From Hordeum vulgare subsp. vulgare (taxonomy: Eukaryota; Streptophyta; Magnoliopsida; Poales; Poaceae): DNA of 64,000 bases. The translations under genes and the position numbers were made by a program. The first letter of the stretch is position 1. The number at the start of each line of letters is the position of its first letter. The stretch is taken from the NCBI RefSeq assembly GCF_904849725.1, contig NC_058519.1, positions 181,277,703 to 181,341,702 of the forward strand, given 5' to 3'. Positions 25,518 to 35,048 of this stretch are shown piece by piece. The notes under the pieces are model-generated. The model worked only from the letters and a program-made list of their open reading frames with translations, was not told where the DNA came from and searched no databases.

Positions 25518-25529
25518 GCTCGGATGCCA
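25518..25529 (-). other. Primer binding site of the Angela-type element
   Basis: On the minus strand it reads TGGCATCCGAGC, two changes from TGGTATCAGAGC, the site complementary to initiator methionine tRNA. It sits directly inside the 5' LTR end at 25531. Confidence 0.8.
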
Positions 25530-25530
25530 C

Positions 25531-27149
25531 TATTGGGTAACGTAGCATAAATTAAAAAATTTCCTACGCATGTTCAGATCTTCCTATGGAGAGACTAGAA
25601 ACGAGAGAGGGGTAAGAGCATCTTCATACCTTTGAAGATCGCTAAGCGGAAGCGTTACTAGAACGCGGTTGATGGAGTCGTACTCGCGACGATTCCGATC
25701 TAATGCCAAACAACGTCACCTCCGCGTTCAACACACGTGCAGCCCGGTGACGTCTCCCGCACCTTGATCCAGCAAGGAGGAGGGAGAGGTTGGGGAAGAT
25801 GTCCAGCAACACGACGGCGTGGTGTCGGTGGAGAGACGAGGTCTCCCGGCAGGGCTTCGCCAAGCACCGGCGGAGAGGAGGAGGAAGAAGAGCAGGGTTG
25901 CGCCGAGGGAGAGGGAAAAGTCTCTTTTTCAAAGGCCAAAACCCCTCTATATTTATAGGAGGAGGGGGAGGGGGTGCGCCACCCCTAGGGTTCCCCCCAG
26001 GTGGGCCTAAGGCCCACCTGCGCCTAGGGTTGCCCCCTCTCCCCACCACTTGCGCATTGGGTTGGGTGTGGGAGGCGCACCAGCCCACCTAGGGGGTGGT
26101 TCCCTCCCGCACTTAGCCCATCTAGCCTCTTGGGGTCGTTGCCCCCCTTCGGTGGTCCCGGTACGTTACCGGTGACGCCCGAAACACTTCCGGTGTCCAA
26201 AACCATCCGTCCTATATATCAATCTTTACCTCCGGACCATTCCGGAGCTCCTCGTGACGTCCGGGATCTCATCCGGGACTCCGAACAACTTTCGGTAACC
26301 TCGTACAACAATTCCCTATAACCCTAGCGTCATCGAACCTTAAGTGTGTAGACCCTACGGGTTCGGGAGAGAGGCAGACATGACCGAGACACCTCTCTGG
26401 CCAATAACCATCAGCGGGGTCTGGATACCCATGGTGGCTCCCACTAGCTCCACGATGATCTCATCGGATGAACCACGATGTCAAGGATTCAATCAATCCC
26501 GTATACGATTCCCTTTGTCTGTCGGTATAGAACTTGCCCGAGATTCGATCGTCGGTATACCTATACCTTGTTCAATCTCGTTACTGGTAAGTCTCTTTAC
26601 TCGTTCCGTAGCACGTCATCGTTTGACTAACTCCTTAGTCACATTGAGCTCATGATGATGTTCTACCGAGTGGGCCCAGAGATACCTCTCCGTCACACGG
26701 AGTGACAAATCCCGATCTCGATTCGTGCCAACCCAACAGACACTTTCGGAGGTACCCGTAGTGCACCTTTATAGTCACCCAGTTACGTTGTGACGTTTGA
26801 TACACCCAAAGCACTCCTACGGTATCCGGAAGTTGCACAATCTCACGGTCGAATGAAAAGATACTTGACATTAGAAAAGCATTAGCATACGAACAATACG
26901 ATCTAGTGCTAGGCTTAGGATTGGGTCTTGTCCATCACATCATTCTCCCAATGATGTGATCTCGTTATCAATGACATCTAATTCCCATGATCAGGAAACC
27001 ATGATCGTCTATTGACTAACGAGCTAGCCAACTAGAGGCTTGCTAGGGACACATTGTGATCTATTCATTCACACATGTATTACTGTTTCCTGTTAATACA
27101 ATTATAGCATGAACCATTTTATTATTGCCTCTAGGGCATATTTCCAACA
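25531..27149 (-). repeat. 5' LTR of the Angela-type element (1619 bp, three deletions)
   Basis: It is the partner of 18501-20258 but 139 bp shorter. One deletion (about 70 bp, near 25998) joins at similar CCTAGG/CCTGG words. One (28 bp, near 26150) removes one copy between direct CGGTGGTCCC repeats. One (39 bp, near 27115) joins at AAC/AACC. The terminal TG of the plus-strand left end has become TA at 25531. These are typical slip or illegitimate-recombination scars after insertion. Confidence 0.9.
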
Positions 27150-27263
27150 GGTTGGGGATTAATATTCCTATTGTTTTGATAAACCTTGGTTTCCTAATCG
27201 AGGGAAACACTTACCTGCAATGTGTTGCGATAACATGTTCCTCTTCACGGAAAACCCAACACA
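27150..27263 (+). repeat. Target duplication GGTTG (27150-27154) and Gypsy LTR relic, piece 3 of 3
   Basis: After the duplication the sequence 'gggattaatattcctattgttttgataaaccttggtttcctaat' continues the LTR relic interrupted at 18500. It ends near 'cccaacaca' at 27263, equivalent to the end of the LTR at 13798; both ends are followed by 'tcacaagta'. Confidence 0.75.
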
Positions 27264-27479
27264 GATCACAAGTATCAAAGCTTTCCCGGACTAATCGTTC
27301 ACCTCAACCCCATTGATATTTTTCATCACAGATATGTGATTTTTACGTCTTCACCCATTCTCCCAGAGATGGCACAGCTTGGTGTTCACAACTCCATCTT
27401 ATATCATTGTCAACCGAGACTTTTCCCTCCATCGGATTCCGTCAATTGCATCCCAACCAAGCATTCTCACCTTGAGCAA
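27264..27479. other. Short stretch with no recognised feature
   Basis: The sequence lies between the end of the Gypsy LTR relic and the LINE relic. Its first bases may be Gypsy internal sequence. I recognise nothing else. Confidence 0.5.
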
Positions 27480-28460
27480 CTACCTTAGTTTGCTCTCCTC
27501 CTCCGGGAGATCATGCGTATCTTGAGCAACATTGAGGTTGAACATCATTCGTAATTGCCTCTGGGAGCCTGATGGACTAAGTATATGCCTTATTCCATTT
27601 CTTGAGGGTCTTAGTCGTGCGACCAAGCTTGATGTGTAGCACAGGCACATCGTTTCTCTATCGGACCTCCCTTCCTGTAAGAGATAATATGCAGGAAACC
27701 ATGTTGATCTACCCACCGTGACTTGAATTTGAACCCTTTGAAGCGTTGGGAGTCAAGTTTGGGAAGAAATAACGACCAATGGTCGGACACTCTAGTGGAA
27801 GGAGGGGCAAGTTGATAATGCAGAAAAAATGAGTTCCTAGTCCCGTGTCATGAACATCTTGTCAATCTTAGTTGAAACACACGGCGAACCATCAGTAGCC
27901 CAAGTGAACCAACGCCCAGACAGCGGGGATTCCCTGAATTCTAGGTCTTCAATTAGAGGTGTGAATCTTCCTATCATGCGCGGGTTTAAATTGCCATTTG
28001 CTTTTGTCTGAAGCTCGAGCAATCAGATTAAATCAGCCGTTACTAGCCATTCCTTCTACACAACCAATTTGATGTCTCTCAAATCATGTATAAAAGCAAT
28101 CTTACTATAATCCTCCCAAGGCCCATACATTACACACATGTCGAAGACCACGAGTAGCGAGTTGATCTATTCAAAATCTCCCCACACAACATGTAGGAGC
28201 ACGGAGCAGCCAGAGGTTTTTATTGATGGAGAAGTCATGAGAGCAAGGAATCAGGATTCCTCCCCTTGTTCTATCTACTTCTTGAAAATAAAATTATCCC
28301 CAAAGCGAGGTCCCAAAGTCTCAATCCCCATGGACCTAGTGAGCACAACAACCTTAGTCTCTCGCAAACAAATGATGTTGCAAACCTTCTCAGCAATGTA
28401 ATTATGGGCATCTTGTCTTCTTGCAAGGTTGTTTAAACCTCTTTCATTCTAGTTCATAAG
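27480..28460 (-). pseudogene. LINE (L1-type) ORF2 endonuclease relic
   Basis: On the minus strand the broken frames line up with an APE-type endonuclease of plant LINEs. In order they show 'RGLNNLARR' (about 28440), 'NIICLRETK' (about 28370; the catalytic Glu sits in the E-T-K), 'YGPWEDYSK' (about 28120), 'EWLVTADL' (about 28040), 'NGNLNPRMIGRF', 'DLEFRESPLSGRWFTW' (27930) and 'STRVSDHWSLFL' (about 27790). The enzyme nicks target DNA to prime reverse transcription. Several stops and frameshifts break it, and no reverse transcriptase domain follows to the left, so this is a truncated relic. Confidence 0.75.
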
Positions 28461-28806
28461 GCGTATATACATTTAACAATCAAACTCAGCTCAAAAAGGA
28501 AAAAACAGAGCAATGGAAGCAGACTGCAGACCACCCAGCATACCACATTATCCATAACATCATATAAGCAACACCAATAGTACATAATGCAAGTAGATCG
28601 AACACAAAGAGTCGTTGTCGAGCCTACCATGAACATAACAACAACAACCACATGAAAAGAAACTTGTTGCACACAAGGGAGGCAGTCCAAACACGACACC
28701 AACTCATGTCACTAAGACTAGAAGGGAGATTAAACATTGGGAATTATCTCATCCCAATCACCGACAACCGGATTCAAGCCCGAGCGACCGAATCCCCAAT
28801 ATTGGA
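28461..28806. other. No recognised feature
   Basis: On the minus strand this would lie between the unrecognised ORF and the LINE endonuclease start. It holds stops in all frames I tried and no motif I know. Confidence 0.4.
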
Positions 28807-29199
28807 TTAGCCAACTCCCCTTCCAGCCAATAGAGGACGGGTTGCATCCACCAAAGCAGTCACCACATGTATGAAGAAAGGTGGAATTCCTTGCTGGTGC
28901 AGGTCCTTGTACCTCTTGAGCTCGTCCACCATCGAAGCGACATCATGGACGATGATTCCACTTCGCTTGAGTAGTACCTTCCTAGCCTTCTCCTCCGTCG
29001 ATAGACCTGCAATGGGTTTGGCCGCCAAGCAAGCGCTGCTACGTTCCGAGGATGTAGGCATAAGAAGTAGGGCGGCGGTCAATGAGGTCAATGGCGGCGC
29101 CGCCATGGAGGGTGGGGACGTAGGCATAAGAAGTACGGTGGCGGTGGGCGGATTGGATAGAAAGGCAAGGAAATAGATGATCTGATCCTTGTCCGACAC
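28807..29199 (-). CDS. Unrecognised 130-residue ORF next to the LINE relic
   Basis: The frame encodes an Ala/Ser/Pro-rich N-terminal half and a more regular C-terminal half ending in '...TRPLLAGRGVG'. It lies upstream of the LINE endonuclease relic on the same strand, so it could be part of that element's 5' region. I recognise no domain. It may be chance. Confidence 0.25.
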   Translation of the reverse strand: MSDKDQIIYFLAFLSNPPTATVLLMPTSPPSMAAPPLTSLTAALLLMPTSSERSSACLAAKPIAGLSTEEKARKVLLKRSGIIVHDVASMVDELKRYKDLHQQGIPPFFIHVVTALVDATRPLLAGRGVG

Positions 29200-29399
29200 T
29201 GCCTAGTTAGCCAAACAAACTAGGGCAGTAATCTGCGCTGGTGCACCAGCACAAACTTTGGGCCGGTCCAACCCTGGCCAACAGATGCGTCCCCGCATAG
29301 CCGTCAGATCGTGTCCTTCTTCCAGCGTTCTCACCCTTGCATGTTTTTAGATCTGAAAGAAGGCTCACAACACACGCGAGAGAAACCCTAGCCCTCCCC

Positions 29400-29693
29400 G
29401 ACCACCCCCAACGCCGATGACTTTGCCGGCTCGCCGCCGCTCGTCATCCTCGCTCCTGGAAAGACGCAGTTCCACCGTCCTACGTCTTCCTCCTCGCCGC
29501 CGTTGACGACGACAGGGACACCATCTTCAGCCTCCGCTTCACGTCGCCGCCCGCGTCGGCCATCAGGATGCTCCTCAAGGTCGACTCCTCCGACCGCCTG
29601 CGCGCGCTCAGCACGGCCTCCTCCCCCACGGTGGCGTGCGCCACACTCCCCGCCGGCTATAGCTTTTACAGGTGCCAGCTGCAACCACTGTAG
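29400..29693 (+). pseudogene. Possible captured gene fragment, GC-rich
   Basis: A GC-rich island stands out from AT-rich surroundings. One plus frame reads 'AGSPPLVILAPGKTQF' (about 29416-29470). After an apparent one-base shift another reads 'PSYVFLLAAVDDDRDTIF' and on to a TAG at 29691, 73 codons. The codon third positions are almost all G or C, as in grass exons. I cannot name the parent gene. It could equally be a promoter-type GC-rich region of a transposon. Confidence 0.35.
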
Positions 29694-29975
29694 CAAAAAT
29701 TGATACCCGTTGTAGCAAAAATCGACAACGGTTGTAGAAAAAAATTCGGCAAATTCGGGTTGTAACTCTGAAGAACGTGGATACGGTTTTTTTAATGAAC
29801 GATTGTAGCAAAAATTGATACCACTTGTAGCAAAAATCGACACCTGTTGTAGCAAAAGAATCAGACGTACTCGGGTTGCAACTCTAACGAACGTGGATGT
29901 AACTTTTTTAGTGAATGATTGTAGCAAATTTGAACGCCGGTTGTATCAAATTTAGATGTTTTGTAGTAAAACTTG
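29689..29975. repeat. Tandem repeat of a ~115-bp unit, 2.5 copies
   Basis: Unit 1 is 29689-29803, unit 2 is 29804-29919, and a partial third begins at 29920. Each begins 'tgtagcaaaaattgat' or similar, carries two further 'ttgtagcaaaaa' words and contains 'aacgtggat'. The inner word repeats at about 20-25 bp, giving a repeat within a repeat. Confidence 0.8.
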
Positions 29976-30402
29976 ATGATGACAGAGGAGACCATGCAAC
30001 TCCACCGATCATCATTTGCAGCCCTACAGATGAAGCGGTTGCAACACGGAAAAAAAATTACGGTTTTAAAAGAGAAAACGATTCATGACAGGCCCACACG
30101 ATTTGTCATATTACGTAAGGCAATAATTAAATCCATGCGAACCGCATGACTCACATTCGACCGACGAATTGACGGGAAGGCTTTTCCAACAAACTATGTA
30201 TTACCCGCCTCGCAAATCCACCACTGTCCGGCCTAATTGGCCGGACCGAGAAGCTAGCTGGCTGCCCATACCAGCAGCGACCAGGCCTCGAAGTGAGGCC
30301 GACGGACCAAGGGAGCCCCTCCCCGCAATAGCCTTCACAAGTGGATCAGGGGGCCCACACCAAGTTTTGACCGAGAGGCTGATTGCTCAGAGCACACTCG
30401 TT
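29976..30402. other. No recognised feature
   Basis: Mixed-composition sequence between the tandem repeat and the TIR element. I see no ORF or known repeat. Confidence 0.4.
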
Positions 30403-30879
30403 CGGACTGAGGTCCAGTGACTTCATGACTTTAGCCATTTAATCTTTACTCAAAACATATTCAACGGTTTATATGAAACACAGGCAAAAACTTGAAAATT
30501 TATCCATCTAATTTTTATCTAAAAAGTTCAGTTAATGACAATATTTGTATGTTAAAAAGTTTAGCTAGTATGCTGAAGATGTAGTTTTACTTACATATCA
30601 GTAAAATAAATCAGTTTTAGTTTAGTAAAGTGAATTATCTAGAAATTCTAAACCAAAATTATCCTGGTGAGTAACTAAATATTTTCTTGTCTGTCATCAT
30701 TCAAATAAAAAACAAGGCACGAATTAAATGATTAGGACTACCATATACATGATCTGAAACAAATATATACTCTGACAAAGACGAATCACATACAGACTGT
30801 TAGATGTGTTTTGAAGAAAGATTAGATGGCTAAAGTCACAGTATGACTTTACTTTATAAAGTCACTGGATTTCAGTCCA
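30403..30879. mobile_element. Short non-autonomous DNA element with ~45-bp terminal inverted repeats
   Basis: The left end (30403-30448, 'cggactgaggtccagtgactt...ttagccatttaatcttt') is inversely repeated at 30822-30879. The right arm has about 20 extra bases that duplicate 'gtgactt'. The interior is AT-rich and noncoding, and total length is about 477 bp. No clear target duplication is visible, so the superfamily is open. It is MITE-like. Confidence 0.75.
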
Positions 30880-30924
30880 CATGGTTAGACGGTCACGAAG
30901 ACAATGACCCATCATCGAATCGGC

Positions 30925-31248
30925 GTGCTCCACTGGGATTTTTTCACTGTTTTAACCCATAAGACGTAAATAATTTACAGAATGAACTGGATCTGAAAGT
31001 ATTCCCGGATCTGACCCTTTTTAGAAACGGCAGAACCCGTGGCGTTGCTGCTCCACATAGAAACACCTGTCTATTACGACGTTTCTGGTCCACATTCAGA
31101 CAGACGTTTCTATGTGAAGCAGCAACGCCACAGGCTCTGGCGTTTCTAAAAAGATCAGATCCGAAAATATTTTCAGATCCAGTTCATTCTGTAAATTATT
31201 TATATTTTATGGATTAAAAAAGTGAAAAAAACCCGCTCCAGTGAAGCT
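30925..31248. mobile_element. Fold-back MITE, near-perfect hairpin over ~320 bp
   Basis: The left arm from 'gctccactgggattttttcac' (30927) pairs with the right arm ending 'gtgaaaaaaacccgctccagtgaagc' (31247). Pairing continues through 'aataatttacagaatgaactggatctgaaa' and 'ttttagaaac' to 'gtggcgttgctgct.cacatagaaac', almost to the centre near 31085. Mismatches are few, so a transcript would form a long hairpin that could feed small-RNA production. No coding sequence is present. Confidence 0.85.
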
Positions 31249-31795
31249 TCTGCCACCCACGCCCGCCACACAACCTTGCACGCCTACATGGCTTTGGATC
31301 GTTGGTAGGCCAATATCTTAGCGAAGACAACATCGCAAGGCTGGGTGACGTCGCCTGCCACCACCTCTAATTCCTCCGCTCCGCACCGGCTAGTCGATCG
31401 GCCGGAGGATACTTATGCTCACATGCGGTGGTAAAGCACCGGATTTAATGGGATCTTTCGAGAGAGAAGAGAAAGAAAAATTGGGATGAGATCAAGCGAT
31501 GTATCTGGAAAACGGTTAAGCGGCCCCCGAGAAAACGTGATCCGATTAGGCATGCATGTGGTTAAATCGTGTCAACCCTACAAAGAGAATGTGGCATATC
31601 CCATCACCGATCGCTACGTACACCCATAGGAATGTACCCGACCATATGCCAAATCTATAATACATTTATTTTAGAATCCCTAAATCTATAATACCAAGAT
31701 AATTCATCCCGGCTATATTATTTGTTTTAACATGCAGCCTAAATTTTTTTAAGGGGTATTCTTGGCCCCCGCTAGTTTTTTGTCTTGCTCACCAT
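31249..31795. other. No recognised feature
   Basis: Unique-looking sequence without ORFs or repeats that I recognise. Confidence 0.4.
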
Positions 31796-31872
31796 AGCCC
31801 ATACCTAAGCCCCGTATAGCCCATATCCAAGCCCCGTATAACCTATATCCAAGCCCTGTATAACTCATACGT
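31796..31872. repeat. 22-bp minisatellite, about 3.5 copies
   Basis: Units at 31807, 31829 and 31851 follow AAGCCC(C/T)GTATA(A/G)C(C/T)(C/T)ATA, with a partial unit before them. The array lies about 0.8 kb upstream of the FRS-type pseudogene. Confidence 0.8.
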
Positions 31873-31879
31873 ATATATA

Positions 31880-32660
31880 ATGCATCCTCAAAAAAAAGAT
31901 CGCACGACCCCATGTACGACCTGTCGTTTCAGAATTCACGCAGCTCCATCACACAGGCCCATCATTCACACAGTACCCTAGTTGAGGTTCTTTGCGAGTT
32001 CATGCAAAAATCAGGGCGGCGATCTCGTCGTCGGCGATCTCGTCCGACAGCGTGCGCGACACCCTCGTGAACCTCCAGCGCTCTCAGATACCGCATCCTG
32101 CTTCCCCCCATTTCTCTCGCTTGTGGCAGCATCGAACGAACTACCACTACTTTCGTGGTAGTGGTTACCCTAGGGGGGCGGCTAGCTACCCAGTGGCGCA
32201 CGTGATTGCGGATCTTGTTCGGGTACTGCTGCTCCTCGTCATACAAAGTAATCACGCCGGCTAATGTGGGTTTCATCTGTCTATGGTTAACGTAGCGTCG
32301 GTTGCCGTCGGTTGTGTGCACGACGGCTAACGTTATTTGGGGTGTGTTATTTGATGCGGCGTCCAACATAGGTATCCGACGGCACAGGTTATCACTAATC
32401 TAGTTTCGGTAGTGCTGCTCACCGCGACGCAAAGTGATAATGACAGATGTCGTAGGCATCTTCCTTACTATGGTTCACGTACCTTATCGCCGACGACCGC
32501 TGTGGGGAGGGGGAGGATCCATCGGTTGTCATAGGTCGGCGGCGCCGGTTGTGTGCACAATCTGAACGCCATTAACGTTCATAATCCAGTGCTATGTGTT
32601 GTATATTTCATTATTGATGTTCTTTGCACATGTGATGATACTTGTTATTTGTTGTATGAA
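31880..32660. other. Upstream region of the FRS-type pseudogene, with a diverged direct repeat
   Basis: No ORF is convincing. Two segments, about 32205-32300 and 32390-32485, share 'tactgctgctc', 'acaaagt.at' and 'tatggtt.acgta' in the same order, so they look like an old direct duplication offset by about 185 bases. I cannot identify a promoter. Confidence 0.4.
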
Positions 32661-33165
32661 ATGGCGGACAATGAGTTAACTGATATCATGGTAGATCTAG
32701 AGTTTGGAGAACTACTGAAAGACTGGATAGATGATTGGTCAGTTGATGAAAATTCAAATCGTGGAGACTGTTCCGAGAATAGGAACAAAGGGAAAGATGT
32801 TAATGTGAGTAGCATCATCATGTTGTAATTATTCCTATGGCATATAACAACATTCTATTTTTGTATTGGAAATTTATAGATGGACATGGATGATGATAGT
32901 GACAAAAATAACTCCGAGGTCTGCAATGAAGATTACATAAGTGAGGTAACGGGATTGGAATTTATTGTTGGCGTGCAAATTCTTTTTTTTTTGGAATATA
33001 GTATGATAACTAATTATGTATTTGTGTTTAATTTTTCAGCTACTTTCGGGATCTCATAATGCATACGACTATTACGGTGAATCTGACGCGGAGACGGGCG
33101 TTAGAGACGAATCAGTAGATACACCTGATTCTGGGAAGTCACACTCGTTGGTCAACATGAGTGAG
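32661..33165 (+). pseudogene. FRS-type gene, exons 1-3 (acidic N-terminus)
   Basis: Three small exons can be read directly: 32661-32804, 32880-32945 and 33040-33165. Each junction has GT...AG ends (GTGAGT/TTATAG, GTAACG/TTTCAG, GTATGT/TTTAG) and all introns are phase 0. Exon lengths are 48, 22 and 42 codons. The start ATG reads MADNELTD; a longer upstream frame exists but is less gene-like. The encoded stretch is rich in Asp, Glu and Ser, a common N-terminus of grass FAR1-related proteins. All three exons are still open. They lead into exon 4 at 33245. Confidence 0.7.
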
Positions 33166-33244
33166 GTATGTATGAAATCAATGTTGTATGAAAGAAATGT
33201 TGAACCATGGATTTTTTTTTCATTGCTATGTTTTGATTCTTTAG

Positions 33245-35048
33245 GTGACTCAAGATGAGGGGAAAGAGAATGTCCAAGATAATACCCATCCAGATGATAA
33301 GAGGGATATGTTCATGAAGATAAGAGAAATGACTTTTATGTCTAAAGCAGTTGCGTTCGTTTTCTACAATAGCTATGCTAGAGATAATGCTTTCAGCATT
33401 AGAAAGGATAAGGTCGGGTATAGCTAAAACCGAGTCACATCATATGCGTTTGAGGCGGTACGTTTGTTCCACAGAAGGAAAACGTTAAAGCAAGTTGCTA
33501 ACCGAGGATGGACGCAACCATAGCCTCAGACCTGAGTCATGCTGCAACTGTGAAGCACACCTGACAGTGAAGCTTGATGAAAAGCGTGGGGTTTGGTATG
33601 TTTCTAGTTTTGAGGACAAACATAGCCATATGTTAGCAAGACCGGACGTAGTACCTTTTGTTTGGTCCAACAGAAAAATCAAAGACTACCAGAAAGCTCA
33701 GATATTGTCCATGGGAGCCGCACAGATTAGAATTCACACTATTATGAATTCCTTCATCAGCAACCATTTGTGGTAAGGCGGTATTGGATTTACGAGGCGT
33801 GATATATATAGCCTTTGCTCCAGGGAGAAGAGGAAGTTTCTTTCAAAAGGAGATGCTGCCATAGCCATATGCATCATGGCGAGTAGGAAAGAGAGGGATT
33901 CTAGCTTCTTTTTCGAGTACATGCTAGATAAAGAATGACATATGAAAAGAATGTTCTGGTGTGACTCCCAGTCTCATCGGGGCTATGAGCACGTCGACGA
34001 TGCGGTTGTATTTGACAACATGTACAAGATGAATCACTATGGTATGCTATTCATACCTTTTATTGGTCTTAACAATCACCGAAAGACTATTGTTTTTTGT
34101 TGTGCCATAGTTTCGGATGAGGCCGAAGAGACATATGTGTGGCTGTTGCAAACAATTTTGAGGTCCATGTGTCAGAAGCTGCTGAAGAGTGTAATCACGG
34201 ACACTGATGTTGCGATGATCAGGGCAATTCACGAAGTCTTGCCAGATGTGTGGCACCGTATATGTACATGGCATATAGAAAAAACATGAAAATTCACCTC
34301 AGTCACAAGTCCTTGAACCAACTACGAACTCTTCTGTACTACACCACGTCCACGTCCACATTTCAGGAGAGATGGCACGCATTTGCGAAAATATGGCAAC
34401 AGAAAAAACAGTAACTTGGTTGAGAAGGATGTATAAGAAAGGGAGACTATGGGCCGCAGCTTATCTGACTGAGGGGTTTTGGCTTCGCATGAAAAGCAAC
34501 CAGAGGAGTGTAAGTTTGAACTCATGCCTTCACCTCCACCTAGACGGTGAAATGACCCTCGTGGATATGATTTTGCATTATGAGAATGTCATTGTACGTA
34601 TCCGTGAGAACGAGGCGTGAGATGACTGCATAGCCTCACACACTCTACCGGCGCCAGGTACTAGCTCGAGGGAACTTGAGGTAGCTACTTCTCACGTCTT
34701 CACTCCATCAAACTTTTATATGTTGCAAGATGATCTTAAAAAGGTTGGCAACATGGGGATCAGAGAAAGAATGGTCAAAGACGAATCACATTAGTTCATC
34801 GTGTGCTGGAAGAATAACTGGTGTAGCCGTTTTTGGGTGGAGTATACACTAGTAAAGTCCGTAGAAACTATAAGGTGCGGCTGTAGAAGAATGATTCGAA
34901 AGGGTCTACCTTGCAAGCACATATTTCATGTACATAAGTACATGAATATATCTGAAATACCAAAGTGTTTAGTTCTTATTCGGTTCACGAAAGAAGCAAG
35001 GTTGGGACTGCCCGCGAGGCGCACAAGTGATTTGTTGGGATTTGGTTG
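33245..35048 (+). pseudogene. FRS/FAR1-type (MULE-derived) gene, exon 4 up to the Copia insertion
   Basis: Domains appear in the family order. The FAR1 DNA-binding domain is at about 33320-33640 ('FYNSYARDNAFSIRKDK', then a zinc site and a late H-x-H). The MULE-type transposase-derived domain is at about 33945-34285 ('FWCDSQS', 'VVFDNMYKMN', 'TDTDVAMIRAI', ending 'HRICTWHIEK'). A SWIM zinc site is at about 34875-34935 (C-G-C...L-P-C-K-H). Such proteins are transcription regulators in light signalling or active MULE transposases. Breaks are a shift near 33420, stops at about 33487, 33774, 33937, 34618 and 34792, and two shifts between 34285 and 34410 in A-runs. The gene was decaying, and a 12-kb Copia then entered at 35048. 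Confidence 0.85.
35044..35048. other. Left target site duplication GGTTG of the SIRE-like Copia
   Basis: It is repeated at 47035-47039 directly after the other LTR. If the insert and one copy are ignored, the FRS-type reading frame passes through the junction in phase (G-F-G-W-T-G). Confidence 0.95.

Larger units (their letters stand above)
18501..27149 (-). mobile_element. Complete Angela/BARE-type Copia retrotransposon, minus strand
   Basis: The element is 8649 bp and has two LTRs, a methionine-tRNA-like primer site, a polypurine tract, a gag-pol reading frame and a perfect 5-bp target duplication (GGTTG). It inserted into a Gypsy LTR relic, which continues at 27155. Coding order on the minus strand is gag, protease, integrase, reverse transcriptase, RNase H, the Copia order. 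By eye the two LTRs differ by roughly 40 substitutions over about 1.6 kb plus three deletions. At the commonly used grass rate of 1.3e-8 per site per year this would be about one million years, a rough estimate. Three in-frame stops and a changed catalytic residue make it non-autonomous today. Confidence 0.95.

Noticed and set aside
29235..29250. Perfect palindrome GCTGGTGCACCAGC
   Set aside because: Single copy, short, with no gene or promoter next to it. Likely chance.
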